From Poindextera sp041691315 (lineage in GTDB: Bacteria; Pseudomonadota; Alphaproteobacteria; Caulobacterales; Caulobacteraceae), in contig JBEPUW010000008.1 in assembly GCA_041691315.1 (NCBI GenBank), positions 1 to 64,000 of the forward strand: a stretch of 64,000 bases of DNA, written 5' to 3'. The translations under genes and the position numbers were made by a program. The notes below the pieces were generated by a model that ran no database searches, was not told the DNA's origin, and saw only the letters and a list, made by a program, of their open reading frames with translations. Below are positions 1 to 8,492 of the stretch, one piece after another (position 1 is the first letter of the stretch; every line of letters starts with the position of its first letter).

Positions 1-1190
1 GCCTCGCGCGCTGGTGGCACTTCTCGGTCAACCTGCTGTGGGTGATCAACGGCGTCCTGTTTTACGGGCTGCTGTTCGCCACCGACCAATGGCGGCGGCT
101 GGTGCCGCTGACCTGGGAGGTGTTTCCGGCCGCGCTCTCCACCGCCATCCAGTACGCCTCCCTGAACTTTCCGGTGGACCACAGCTGGACCCGCTACAAC
201 GGCCTGCAGCAGCTCAGCTATTTCGTGACCGTGTTCGTCGCTGCGCCGGTCTCGATCCTCACTGGCTTGATGCAGAGCCCGGCGATCGCCAACCACCTGG
301 GCTGGCTGGGAAGGGTGCTCAACCGCCAAGCCATGCGGTCGGTCCACTTCCTGTCGTTCGCTTGGTTCGTGACGTTCATCGCGATGCATGGGGTGATGGT
401 GTTCATCACCGGCCTGCGGCAGAACACCAACCACATGTTCGCCGGCGTCGAGAACGACACCTGGGCCGGCCTCCCGCTGTTCTTGTTGGCCATGGGCGTC
501 ATGACGATGGCCTGGGTGCTGGCTTCGCCCTTCACGAGACGGCACGCGCGGCTGGTCCAGCGCACCGGACGTTTCATGATCGGCTGGCTGAGGACCTGGG
601 CCACGCGAACCGACCCAAGGACGCAGTTCGAAGAGAGCGACATATCACCGTTCTTCTGGCCAAACGGTACGATGCCGAACTCGCAGGCCTTCGACACCTT
701 GGCGGCGGGCGTCTTCGCCGACTACCGACTGCGGATCAGCGGCCTGGTCGAGGCGCCCCAGGACCTGTCATTGGCCGATCTCCAGGCGATGCCGAAGCAG
801 GCGCAGATCACCGACCATTTCTGCATCCAGGGCTGGTCTGGCGTCGCCAAATGGGGCGGCGTGCCGATGCGCGATATTCTCGATCGCGTCCGCCCTCTTC
901 CCGAGGCTCGCTATGCGGTCTTCTATTCGCTCGCGGATGGGGCCGACGGCGGCCGCTATTATGACGTCCATGATCTCGCGAATATGCGCCACGACCTCAC
1001 CCTGCTGGCCTACGAGATGAACGGCGAGCCGCTGAACATCCTCCATGGCGCGCCGCTCAGGCTGCGGTGTGAAAACCAGCTTGGCTACAAGATGGTCAAA
1101 TGGATCGCGGCCATCGAGTTCGTGGAGTCCTTCGCGCACCTGGGCGCTGGACAAGGTGGTTACAACGAAGACCATGAATTCTACGGCTGA
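1..1190 (+). CDS. Cytochrome b561-like / sulfite-oxidase-type molybdopterin oxidoreductase fusion (5' truncated)
   Basis: The reading frame is open from base 3 at the left edge, so the N-terminus is missing. The visible part begins with several hydrophobic helices of a cytochrome b/b561-type membrane module. After about base 700 it becomes a soluble domain resembling the molybdopterin domain of the sulfite oxidase family. The motif DHFCIQGWSG contains a cysteine (bases 822-824) at the place of the family's molybdenum ligand. The usual partners YedY (soluble) and YedZ (membrane heme) are separate proteins, whereas here the two modules are one chain. The likely role is membrane-anchored, heme-linked reduction or oxidation of a small substrate in the periplasm. 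The substrate cannot be read from the sequence. Confidence 0.8.
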   Translation, partial: LARWWHFSVNLLWVINGVLFYGLLFATDQWRRLVPLTWEVFPAALSTAIQYASLNFPVDHSWTRYNGLQQLSYFVTVFVAAPVSILTGLMQSPAIANHLGWLGRVLNRQAMRSVHFLSFAWFVTFIAMHGVMVFITGLRQNTNHMFAGVENDTWAGLPLFLLAMGVMTMAWVLASPFTRRHARLVQRTGRFMIGWLRTWATRTDPRTQFEESDISPFFWPNGTMPNSQAFDTLAAGVFADYRLRISGLVEAPQDLSLADLQAMPKQAQITDHFCIQGWSGVAKWGGVPMRDILDRVRPLPEARYAVFYSLADGADGGRYYDVHDLANMRHDLTLLAYEMNGEPLNILHGAPLRLRCENQLGYKMVKWIAAIEFVESFAHLGAGQGGYNEDHEFYG

Positions 1191-1265
1191 GCTTACGCCT
1201 GGAGCGACGGCGGCGGCGCCCGGGCTTCACCGAGCGACGGACATCCGCAGCGCTGGAGACCCGTC

Positions 1266-1844
1266 ATGACGGCGACGGTCCCTGATACGCAGCGACCGTT
1301 CTTCACGATTGGTCATTCCACCCGGTCTGTCGAAGAGGTCGCAGATCTCCTTCAAACGGTCGGAGCTGACATGATCGTCGATGTCCGCAAGATGCCGCGC
1401 TCTCGCTCCAATCCCCAGTTCAACATCGATGCCCTTCCCGCCGCTCTCGCCGAACGGCAGATCGGCTATTGCCACATGGCGAGCTTGGGTGGATTGCGCG
1501 GACGCCAGGCTAGCCTCGAAACCTCCCCGAACACCCTCTGGCGGAACAAGAGTTTCCGGAACTACGCGGACTACGCGCTGACGCCGCCGTTCAAAGAAGG
1601 GCTCGCCGAATTGATCGCCCAGGGCCGCGAGCGCACCTGTGCGATCATGTGTGCAGAGGTCCTCTGGTGGCGATGCCACAGGCGGATCATTGCCGACTAC
1701 CTGCTCGCGGACGGTATGGCTGTCTTTCACATCCTGGGTCTGCACGACGTAAAGCCAGCGGGCCTTACCCCCGGTGCTGAGCCGACGCCCGAAGGCCTAC
1801 TTTATCGAGAGCGTCTCAGCGCCGACCCTGATGAGTCGGTTTAA
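1266..1844 (+). CDS. DUF488 family protein
   Basis: 192 aa. The N-terminal text FFTIGHSTRS followed by DVRKMPRSRSNPQFN is the signature of DUF488 proteins, a small cytosolic family of unknown biochemical function. CAIMCAE and a WRCHRRIIADYL segment typical of the family's cysteine-rich C-terminal half follow. The ATG has a GGAG element 7 bases upstream. It lies 75 bases after the molybdopterin gene on the same strand and may be co-transcribed with it. No function is assigned. Confidence 0.85.
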   Translation: MTATVPDTQRPFFTIGHSTRSVEEVADLLQTVGADMIVDVRKMPRSRSNPQFNIDALPAALAERQIGYCHMASLGGLRGRQASLETSPNTLWRNKSFRNYADYALTPPFKEGLAELIAQGRERTCAIMCAEVLWWRCHRRIIADYLLADGMAVFHILGLHDVKPAGLTPGAEPTPEGLLYRERLSADPDESV

Positions 1845-2012
1845 TTGCCGGCCTTAGATGCCGATCAGCAGCTTTGTCGGGCGCAATGCACAATGAGAGC
1901 AATCCATGTGGAGTGCCGTGGATTTGCGACAACATATCGAACCGCGACCAGATATAATCCACTGATTCAATGAACATTGTCGAACCATGACCGCCAAAAA
2001 CCGGAGCTTCCC

Positions 2013-3014
2013 ATGAACGCCCATGTCTACCCGTGCGAGCCGGCCGAACCGCGCCATGACTGGACGCTGGCCGAGGTGGAGGCGCTGTTCGAGGTCCCGT
2101 TCACCGAACTCGTCTTCCGCGCGGCCGAGGTCCACAGGCGGTGGTTCGACCCGACCGAACTCCAGCTCTCACAGCTGCTCTCCGTCAAGACCGGCGGCTG
2201 CCCCGAGAACTGCGGCTACTGCAGCCAGTCGCAGCACTTCAGGACCGCGACCACCGCATCTAAGCTGATGGAGGCCGAGGCGGTGATCGCCGCGGCGGCC
2301 GAGGCCAAGGCCGGTGGAGCGCAGCGGTTCTGCATGGGCGCGGCCTGGCGCGACGTGAAGGATCGCGACGTGCCGAAGCTGGCCGCGATGATCTCCGGGG
2401 TGAAGGCGCTGGGCCTGGAAACCTGCGCCACGCTCGGCATGCTGACCGCCCACCAGGCGAAGGCGTTGAAGGCCGCCGGCCTCGATTTCTACAACCATAA
2501 CCTCGACACCGGTCCCGACTACTACGACCAGGTGGTCACCACCCGGACCTATCAGGACCGGCTCGCCACCCTGGCCCATGTGCGCGAGGCGGGGATGTCG
2601 ACCTGCTGCGGCGGCATCGTCGGCATGGGCGAAGCGCGCCGCGACCGGGCAGGGCTACTGCACCAGCTGGCGACCCTGCCGAGCCATCCGGAGAGCCTGC
2701 CGATCAACGACCTGATGCCGATCCCGGGAACGCCGCTCGGTGGCTCCACGCCAGTCGACGGGCTGGAGTTTGTGCGGATGATCGCGGTGGCCCGCTTGGT
2801 CTGTCCGAAGTCGATAGTGCGGATCGCCGCCGGACGCGAGCACATGAGCCGCGAACTGCAGGCGCTATGCTTCCTGGCCGGCGCCAATTCGATCTTCGTG
2901 GGCGCGCGCCTGCTGACCACCGACAACCCCGGCCGTGACAGCGACGACGCCCTGCTGGCCGACCTCAAGATGCGGCCGATGACGGCGAAAACCTCGGCGT
3001 CGGCGCCCGTCTAG
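2013..3014 (+). CDS. bioB: Biotin synthase
   Basis: Radical-SAM enzyme that inserts sulfur into dethiobiotin, the last step of biotin synthesis. From the ATG at 2013 the protein has 333 residues. The [4Fe-4S]/SAM motif CPENCGYC is at residues 63-70, giving ligands C63, C67 and C70. The HNLDT and GGIVGMGE segments of BioB follow. I chose the ATG at 2013 because a GGAG lies 6 bases before it; the frame could start at a TTG at 1977 but without a ribosome site. The gene ends 4 bases inside the convergent bioA, an unusually tight tail-to-tail arrangement. A TATAAT at 1953-1958 could be a -10 element, but no good -35 accompanies it. Confidence 0.97.
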   Translation: MNAHVYPCEPAEPRHDWTLAEVEALFEVPFTELVFRAAEVHRRWFDPTELQLSQLLSVKTGGCPENCGYCSQSQHFRTATTASKLMEAEAVIAAAAEAKAGGAQRFCMGAAWRDVKDRDVPKLAAMISGVKALGLETCATLGMLTAHQAKALKAAGLDFYNHNLDTGPDYYDQVVTTRTYQDRLATLAHVREAGMSTCCGGIVGMGEARRDRAGLLHQLATLPSHPESLPINDLMPIPGTPLGGSTPVDGLEFVRMIAVARLVCPKSIVRIAAGREHMSRELQALCFLAGANSIFVGARLLTTDNPGRDSDDALLADLKMRPMTAKTSASAPV

Positions 3015-4273
3015 GTGCAGACCACCGAGCGCACCGCCTGGGTCAAGAGGCTCAGGTCCGCGTCGGAGGTCACGAAGGCCGGGGTGAGGTAGACGACCTT
3101 GCCCATCGGCCGGATCCAGGCGCCAGCCTGCGCAAACCGCTGGCACCAGGTCTGGACCGGGACGGCATCGGCGAACTCGACAACGCCGATGGCGCCTCGC
3201 ACCCGCACATCCACGACGCCGGGCGCCGCGCGGCAGGGGGCGAGTCCCTCAGTCAGGCCCTCGGCGATCCGCGCCACGTCGCCGCGCCAGGCGCCGCTGT
3301 CGAACAGGTCGAGCGAGGCGTTGGCCGCCGCGCAGGCCAGCGGGTTTCCCATATAGGTCGGCCCATGCATCAGCGACGCGCCGGGATCGTCCGACCAGAA
3401 GGCCTCGAACACGCGCGAGGTGGCGATGGCGGTGGAGAGCGGCAGGGTCCCGCCGGTCAGGGATTTCGACAGGGTGATGATGTCGGGAACCACGCCCGCG
3501 CCCTCGCAGGCGAACAGATCGCCGGTCCGGCCGAAGCCCACGAAGATCTCGTCGAAGATCAGCAGCACCCCATGGACGTCCGCCAGCCGCCGCAGGCGGA
3601 GGAGCACCTCGTCGTCGTGGAACAGCATGCCGCCGGCGCCCTGCACACGAGGCTCCACGACGATGGCGGCGATCTCGGCGCCCTTCTCCGTCAGCAGCCG
3701 CTGCAAGGCGGCTTCGCTGGCCTCGTCGATGGGCAGGTCGGCGATGTGCTGGCCGGGCATCACGCCAGCGAACAGGCTGTGCATCCCTTCCTCGGGGTCG
3801 CAAACGGTCATCGTCGCCAGGGTGTCGCCGTGATAACCGCCCCGGAAGGCCAGGAACCGGGTCCGCCCACGCACCCCACGATTGACCCAGTACTGCACCG
3901 CCATCTTCATCGCGATCTCCACCGAGACCGACCCGGATTCGGCGAAGAAGACGTGGTCGAGATCGCAGGGCAGCCGCTCGGCCAGCCGCGCCGCCAGCCG
4001 ATAGGCTGGGGCGTGGGCCAGGCCGCCGAACATCACGTGCGGCGCGGTCTCCAGCTGCGCCTGGACGGCGGCGCGGATGTGCGGGTGGTTGTAGCCGTGA
4101 CAGGCGGTCCACCAGGACGCCACACCGTCCACCAGCACCCGGCCGTCTTCCAGATAGAGTCGCACGCCGTCAGTGCGGGCCACGGACAGCGGCGGGGCGG
4201 CCGTCTTCATTTGGCAATAGGGCCGCCAGACGTGCGGTGCGCCCACGGCGAGCCAGGACGGCGTATCGTTCAA
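3011..4273 (-). CDS. bioA: Adenosylmethionine-8-amino-7-oxononanoate aminotransferase
   Basis: PLP enzyme that converts KAPA to DAPA with SAM as amino donor. It has 420 aa, the usual length. The WW pair at 54-55 and YHGD at 147-150 are typical of BioA. The PLP-site Asp is D241 (in FDEIFVGFGRTG) and the Schiff-base lysine is K270 (in LSKSLTGG). Translation appears to start at a TTG (4273) with a GGAG upstream. It diverges from bioF across only 74 bases, so the two promoters must overlap in that gap. It converges with bioB with a 4-base overlap. Confidence 0.97.
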   Translation of the reverse strand: MNDTPSWLAVGAPHVWRPYCQMKTAAPPLSVARTDGVRLYLEDGRVLVDGVASWWTACHGYNHPHIRAAVQAQLETAPHVMFGGLAHAPAYRLAARLAERLPCDLDHVFFAESGSVSVEIAMKMAVQYWVNRGVRGRTRFLAFRGGYHGDTLATMTVCDPEEGMHSLFAGVMPGQHIADLPIDEASEAALQRLLTEKGAEIAAIVVEPRVQGAGGMLFHDDEVLLRLRRLADVHGVLLIFDEIFVGFGRTGDLFACEGAGVVPDIITLSKSLTGGTLPLSTAIATSRVFEAFWSDDPGASLMHGPTYMGNPLACAAANASLDLFDSGAWRGDVARIAEGLTEGLAPCRAAPGVVDVRVRGAIGVVEFADAVPVQTWCQRFAQAGAWIRPMGKVVYLTPAFVTSDADLSLLTQAVRSVVCT

Positions 4274-4347
4274 GGTGGAGGCTCCTCGCCTTGGGGTATC
4301 CGATCGGCAGCTTTTGCGGCACGCCGGCTTGAGGCATACAGCGTCCC

Positions 4348-5502
4348 GTGATCGACACCCTTACCCGTCACGCGCAAGCGAAAATCGCCGGTCTGGAAGC
4401 CCAGAGCCTCGACCGGACCCTGAAGCCCACCCATCGCCTCGACGGCCTCTGGGTCGAGCGGGCCGGTCGGCGGATGATCTCGTTCTCCTGCAACGACTAC
4501 CTGGGTCTGTCGCATCACCCGGCGGTCAAGGCCGCCGCCCGCGAGGCGATCGAGCTCTATGGCGCCGGCGCCGGCGCCTCGCGCCTGGTCACTGGCGACC
4601 ATCCGCTGTTCGGGGCGCTGGAAACGCGGTTGGCGGCCCTCAAGGGCGCCGAGGCGGCGTGCGTCTTTGGCTCAGGCTACCTGGCCAACCTCGGCATCAT
4701 CCCGACTGTCGTGGGGCCGGGGGACCTGGTGCTGGCCGATGAACTGGCTCACGCCTGCATCTGGGCCGGCGCCAAGCTTTCGGGAGCTGAGGTCATCGCC
4801 TTCCGCCACAACGATTCCGCCGACCTGGCCGACAGACTGGTTGAAGCTCGCGCCTCGGCGCGGCACGCCCTCATCGCCACCGACGGCGTGTTTTCCATGG
4901 ACGGCGACATCGCCCCGCTGGGCGCGATCAGCGAGGTGGCGCGGGCCCATGACGCCTGGCTGCTGGTCGACGACGCGCACGGCCTGGGCGTGGTGGGCGT
5001 GGTGGGCGCGGGGACGCCGAGCCTCTTCCCCGACGCCCGGGTCGACCTGCACATGGGCACCCTGTCCAAGGCCATCGGCGGCTACGGCGCCTATGTCTGC
5101 GCCACCGCCCCGGTGATCGCCCTGATCAAGATGCGAGCCCGGACCTTCGTCTACACTACCGGCCTGCCGCCGGCATGCGCCGCCGGGGCGCTGGCGGCGC
5201 TCGACGTCATCGCCGGTGAGCCGGAGCGGGTGGCAGCCCCGCTGGCCAAGGCGCGCCGGTTCACCGCCGCGCTGAACCTGGCCGCCGCCCAGAGCGCCAT
5301 CGTGCCGATCGTCCTGGGCGCCGCTGAAACCGTGCTGGCCGCCGCCGCCGCTCTGGAAGCCGAGGGCCTGCTGGTCGTGCCGATCCGGCCGCCGACTGTG
5401 CCGCCGGGGACAGCGCGCCTGCGGGTGGCCTTCACCGCCGAGCACCCGGACGAGGCCATCGACCGGCTGGCCCTGGCGCTCCGCCCCTGGCTCGACCGGT
5501 GA
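4348..5502 (+). CDS. bioF: 8-amino-7-oxononanoate synthase
   Basis: PLP enzyme that condenses pimeloyl thioester with alanine to give KAPA, the first ring-assembly step of biotin. It has 384 aa with a GTG start. The CNDYLGL segment, DDAHG (208-212) and the catalytic lysine K241 (LSKAIGGYG) are all present. Just after DDAHG the DNA holds two perfect 9-bp copies (gtggtgggc, 4990-5007), giving the peptide VVGVVG where most relatives have a single VLG or VVG. This looks like a three-residue slippage insertion. The gene overlaps bioD by 4 bases (GTGA), indicating translational coupling. Confidence 0.96.
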   Translation: MIDTLTRHAQAKIAGLEAQSLDRTLKPTHRLDGLWVERAGRRMISFSCNDYLGLSHHPAVKAAAREAIELYGAGAGASRLVTGDHPLFGALETRLAALKGAEAACVFGSGYLANLGIIPTVVGPGDLVLADELAHACIWAGAKLSGAEVIAFRHNDSADLADRLVEARASARHALIATDGVFSMDGDIAPLGAISEVARAHDAWLLVDDAHGLGVVGVVGAGTPSLFPDARVDLHMGTLSKAIGGYGAYVCATAPVIALIKMRARTFVYTTGLPPACAAGALAALDVIAGEPERVAAPLAKARRFTAALNLAAAQSAIVPIVLGAAETVLAAAAALEAEGLLVVPIRPPTVPPGTARLRVAFTAEHPDEAIDRLALALRPWLDR

Positions 5503-6182
5503 GCGCGCCGCGGCAGGTGTTCGTGGCCGGCGGCCATACCGACGTCGGCAAGACCTTCGTCGCCTGCGCCCTGATCCGCGCCGCGCGCGCGTCCGGCCTG
5601 ACCGTCGAGGCACTGAAGCCGATCGCCAGCGGCTTCGACCCCGCCGACTGGGCCGACAGCGACCCGGGCCGGCTGCTCGCGGCGCTGGGCCTTCCACTCA
5701 ACGTCGAGGAGCTTGACCGGATTACGCCTTGGCGTTTCCCGGCTCCTCTGGCCCCACCGATGGCAGCCAGGCTGGACGGCCGCGTCCTGCCCTTGGGCCC
5801 CATCGCCGACCTCTGCGTCGCCCGGCTGGCAGACAGCACGGCGGACCTCTTCGTCTTGGAGGGCGTCGGTGGGCTGATGTCGCCGTTGGCCGATGACGGC
5901 ACGGTGCTGGATCTCATTGTCGCGCTGGAAATGCCGGTGTTGCTGGTTGGCGGGAGCTACCTGGGCGCCGTCAGTCACACGCTGACCGCCATCGAGGTCC
6001 TGCAATCCCGCAGCCGGAGGATCGCCACGGTGGTCGTGAGCCAAGATGGCGACCCGCTCGCCCCCGATTTCGCGTCGAGTGTCGCCATGGTGGCTGCGCA
6101 TGCCGGAGCGAATGTCGTATTGGCCGCGCCTCGCGCTGGCGAGGCAGACTGGGCCGCGGCCGTCCTGGCTCGACTGATTTAG
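5499..6182 (+). CDS. bioD: Dethiobiotin synthetase
   Basis: ATP-dependent carboxylation and ring closure of DAPA to dethiobiotin. It has 227 aa. The N-terminal P-loop GGHTDVGKTF (residues 11-20) and the following LKPIASG are family signatures. VLEGVGGLMSPL is the second nucleotide/substrate motif. It starts at a GTG inside the bioF stop (GTGA overlap) and closes the bioFD transcript. With bioB and bioA this completes the late biotin pathway. No pimeloyl-forming genes (bioC, bioH, bioI or bioZ) lie in the window. Confidence 0.96.
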   Translation: MSAPRQVFVAGGHTDVGKTFVACALIRAARASGLTVEALKPIASGFDPADWADSDPGRLLAALGLPLNVEELDRITPWRFPAPLAPPMAARLDGRVLPLGPIADLCVARLADSTADLFVLEGVGGLMSPLADDGTVLDLIVALEMPVLLVGGSYLGAVSHTLTAIEVLQSRSRRIATVVVSQDGDPLAPDFASSVAMVAAHAGANVVLAAPRAGEADWAAAVLARLI

Positions 6183-6263
6183 TGATTCGCCCGGCGCCTT
6201 GGGACAGGTCTCAAGGCCCCGCCCTTGCGAGAACGCTTCTAGGCTCACCGACGTGCCCCGGGG

Positions 6264-6515
6264 GTGCTCTATCCCCTCCGCGGGGCGGCCACCGAGCGGC
6301 AGTACAGGGTCTATTTCCCAGAACGCCGGCTGCTCTACGCCAGCGATACCCTGTCCTTGGACTCCAAGACCCACGCCCTTTATGACCCCGAGCTGATGCA
6401 TGAGGTCGTCCAGGCGGTCGAGCGAGAGCATCTTCAAGTCGACAAGGTCTTCGCCATGCATGAAGGGCCGGCGGCGTGGAGCGCGGTCGTTGGCCCCGCT
6501 AAGGCGGCGTCGTAG
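6264..6515 (+). pseudogene. C-terminal remnant of a metallo-beta-lactamase-fold hydrolase
   Basis: An 83-aa open frame whose text (RVYFPERRLLYASDTL, DPELMHEVVQAVEREHL, FAMHEGP) resembles the last strand-helix part of MBL-fold metallohydrolases, including the YASD segment and a late AMHEGP histidine. The N-terminal two-thirds with the HxHxDH zinc motif is absent. The frame before it has no such sequence and no ribosome site. It follows bioD by about 80 bases on the same strand. I read it as a decayed gene rather than a functional small protein. The assignment rests on pattern recognition only. Confidence 0.5.
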
Positions 6516-6536
6516 CCGGTGTGGCCGGTGACGACT

Positions 6537-6761
6537 TCATAGGCGGAGGCTGCCTGCCGACACCCCGCATGCCGCATACAGCAAGGCGTGTGGTTTTCCG
6601 CATTCAGCTTCGCGCTCGTGCAGACGCATCATACGCGCGTCCGCCGCGGCCTTCAGCGGCGCGCCTTGGGCGATGCTGACATTAAGGACACCCAAGACGA
6701 GGCTCGCCAGCGCACCGGCCAAGATTGTCGAGGCGGCCCGCGGCCAGCCCGTGACCGTCAT
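6537..6761 (-). CDS. Small secreted or membrane protein of unknown function
   Basis: 74 aa from the ATG at 6761, which has a strong AAGGAG 7 bases upstream; a longer frame from 6803 lacks one. Residues about 7-26 (AASTILAGALASLVLGVLNV) form a signal peptide or single membrane helix ending near AQGAP. The mature part is short, with HERE and two cysteines near the C-terminus. No family was recognised. The good ribosome site and leader argue that it is real despite the decayed sequence around it. Confidence 0.45.
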   Translation of the reverse strand: MTVTGWPRAASTILAGALASLVLGVLNVSIAQGAPLKAAADARMMRLHEREAECGKPHALLYAACGVSAGSLRL

Positions 6762-6989
6762 GCGCGGTCTCCTTCGATCGATGAGGCCTGCCATATCACC
6801 CAACTTCTATTTGCGGCGGGCCGCGCCTGGCGCACACCGCAGCTTCCAGAGGCGCAACGCGACTAAGGGAGTGCGCCATCCAGCTCGAATCGAATCCGGC
6901 TCCCGCAGACAATAGTCGCAGCGATGTTGGGACTAGCGGTTGACCCCGGGGGACACTGTGGCACGGTGTCCGGTGATCGCGCACTACGA

Positions 6990-7041
6990 GCTGCGCAGCT
7001 TCGACGCGCATTACTGAAGCCCTGATGATGGGCGAAGACAT
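6990..7041 (-). pseudogene. 5' fragment of an ABM-like gene (relative of the gene at 27503-27859)
   Basis: The frame starting at 7041 begins MSSPIIRASVMRVEAAQ, nearly the same as the first 17 residues of the intact protein starting at 27859 (MSSPIIRVSVMRVEPAQ). After that the similarity stops and the frame runs on with unrelated sequence. The DNA upstream of both starts is also alike for over 100 bases. This is therefore the 5' end and control region of a duplicated gene whose body was lost. No other gene was seen between 6762 and 7224. Confidence 0.65.
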
Positions 7042-7155
7042 CTGTCACCTCCATTCGGCATAGATGGTGACATGGCTCACCCGGGCGAGCCAGGGTCGGG
7101 GGGTGAACGGGTGATCCGGAGGGGTCAATTGACCGTCAAGCTCGGCCGCCGGCCG
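7007..7155. repeat. Diverged copy of the segment at 27826-27980
   Basis: Shared blocks in the same order include gatgatgggcgaRgacatc, gtcacctcc, ttcggc, agccagggtcg and ggggtYaattg. The match covers the first codons of the ABM-like reading frame and its upstream region. Identity is moderate with small indels, as expected of an old duplication. Confidence 0.6.
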
Positions 7156-7224
7156 TTGGACCCGTTCTCCCCTTTGTCCAACACTCGTGTTTTATCACAC
7201 AAACCTTGAGGCGAGCCCTGGCCA

Positions 7225-8418
7225 TCAGGCGACGAAGTCACGCGCGAACTGCCGGAGGTCCTCCGCGTAGAGCTCCGGCGCCTCCCAGGCCGGGAAGTGG
7301 CCGCCACGGGGAAACACCGTGTAGCGGCGAACATTGTACAGCCGCTCGGCCCGTTCCCGCGGCGCCTGGGCGAGGTCATGGGGCCAGATCCCCATAGCGG
7401 TGGGCGCACGGACGAAATCCGTGGCCGCCAGAGGCGGACGCAGCCGGCTGGCCTCGTAGTAGTAGCGGACGGAGGAGCCGATGGTGTTGGTTGTCCAATA
7501 GACCATGAGGTTGTCGATCAGCGTATCTCGGGGGAACACGGAAAGGACGTCGCCGCCGCAATCGGACCAGGCGCGGAACTTCTCCACGATCCAGCTCGCC
7601 AATCCGGCAGGGGAATCCGCGAGCCCGAACGCTAGGGTCTGTGGCCTTGAACTCTGGATCGCCTGATATCCGCCCTCCTCCTCGTCCCAAACCGTCCCTT
7701 GAGCGTCGAATGCGATCTCGGCCGGGGTCGGCGGCGCAGCGTTCGGCGCGGCCGGCTTGAACGCCACGTCCGACACGTGGGCGGCCAGCACCCGGTCCGG
7801 ATGATGGAGCGCGATCCGCGTCGCCACGCCCGAGCCGATGTCAGTTCCCGCGACCATGAAGCGGTCGTAGCCTAGGGCCTCCATCAGCTTGGGGTAAAGG
7901 TCCGCCGGCTCGACTTCGTAAGGTCGGGTCGGCCGATCGGAGAATCCGAATCCCGGAAGCGCCGGAACCACCATGTCGAAGCTGGGTCCGCCGTCCGCAA
8001 GCTGAGGGGCCAGGCGCTGGTACTCCACGAAACTTGAGGGCCATCCGTTCATCAAAAGCAACGGAATGGGGTGCGCGCCGCGACCGCGGAAATGCAGGAA
8101 ATGCACCCCATATCCATCGATCGTCGCCCGGAAGTGCGGAAGACGGTTCAGCGCCGAGCGGCGCTCGGCCCAGTCGTAGGATTGCGCCCAATAGGTGGTG
8201 AGCTGCTTAAGGAAGCCGCGCTCCATACCGTAGGACCAGTCCGACGTGACCGCGTCGGTCCAGCGGGTGGCATTGAGCCGGCGCTTGAGATCGGCGATGG
8301 CGTCAGCGTTCCAGGGGATCTCAAATGGGGTGATCATGCCTGACTCCTTCGCCCTCGCCGGGCGGACCCATCCTGCAGCGGCCAGGCCCGCGAGTGTTTG
8401 GCGCCGGGTGGACAACAT
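7225..8418 (-). CDS. Epoxide hydrolase-like alpha/beta hydrolase with twin-arginine-type leader
   Basis: 397 aa. The leader MLSTRRQTLAGLAAAGWVRPARA looks like a Tat or Sec export signal. It is followed by an epoxide-hydrolase N-terminal domain (ITPFEIPWN, WSYGM...LKQLTTYW) and the alpha/beta hydrolase core. The nucleophile is D193 in GTDIGSG, and the late histidine lies in GGHFPAWE. The oxyanion-hole motif normally reads HGWPGS, but here it is NGWPSS (124-129). The histidine-to-asparagine change may alter activity. It is divergent from a CGNR zinc-finger regulator, which is a likely controller. The natural substrate is unknown. Confidence 0.85.
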   Translation of the reverse strand: MLSTRRQTLAGLAAAGWVRPARAKESGMITPFEIPWNADAIADLKRRLNATRWTDAVTSDWSYGMERGFLKQLTTYWAQSYDWAERRSALNRLPHFRATIDGYGVHFLHFRGRGAHPIPLLLMNGWPSSFVEYQRLAPQLADGGPSFDMVVPALPGFGFSDRPTRPYEVEPADLYPKLMEALGYDRFMVAGTDIGSGVATRIALHHPDRVLAAHVSDVAFKPAAPNAAPPTPAEIAFDAQGTVWDEEEGGYQAIQSSRPQTLAFGLADSPAGLASWIVEKFRAWSDCGGDVLSVFPRDTLIDNLMVYWTTNTIGSSVRYYYEASRLRPPLAATDFVRAPTAMGIWPHDLAQAPRERAERLYNVRRYTVFPRGGHFPAWEAPELYAEDLRQFARDFVA

Positions 8419-8444
8419 GACCGCCCTCCCTTCGTGGATATTAC

Positions 8445-8458
8445 AGATGAAACCATCT
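8445..8458. promoter_or_regulatory. Inverted repeat in the divergent promoter region
   Basis: AGATG-AAAC-CATCT has perfect 5-bp arms with a 4-base spacer. It sits in the AT-rich 74-bp gap between the epoxide-hydrolase gene and the CGNR regulator gene. It is a candidate operator for the regulator, with no further support. Confidence 0.3.
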
Positions 8459-8492
8459 AAATATATTTACTGGTAACATCAAGGACGCCCTT

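Noticed and set aside
1921..1980. TATAAT at 1953-1958 and a possible BioR box before bioB
   Set aside because: No -35 at a fitting distance and no convincing BioR palindrome; noted only in the bioB entry.
5151..6461. 436-codon minus-strand frame across bioF-bioD
   Set aside because: Opposite strand of clear biotin genes; no recognisable sequence.
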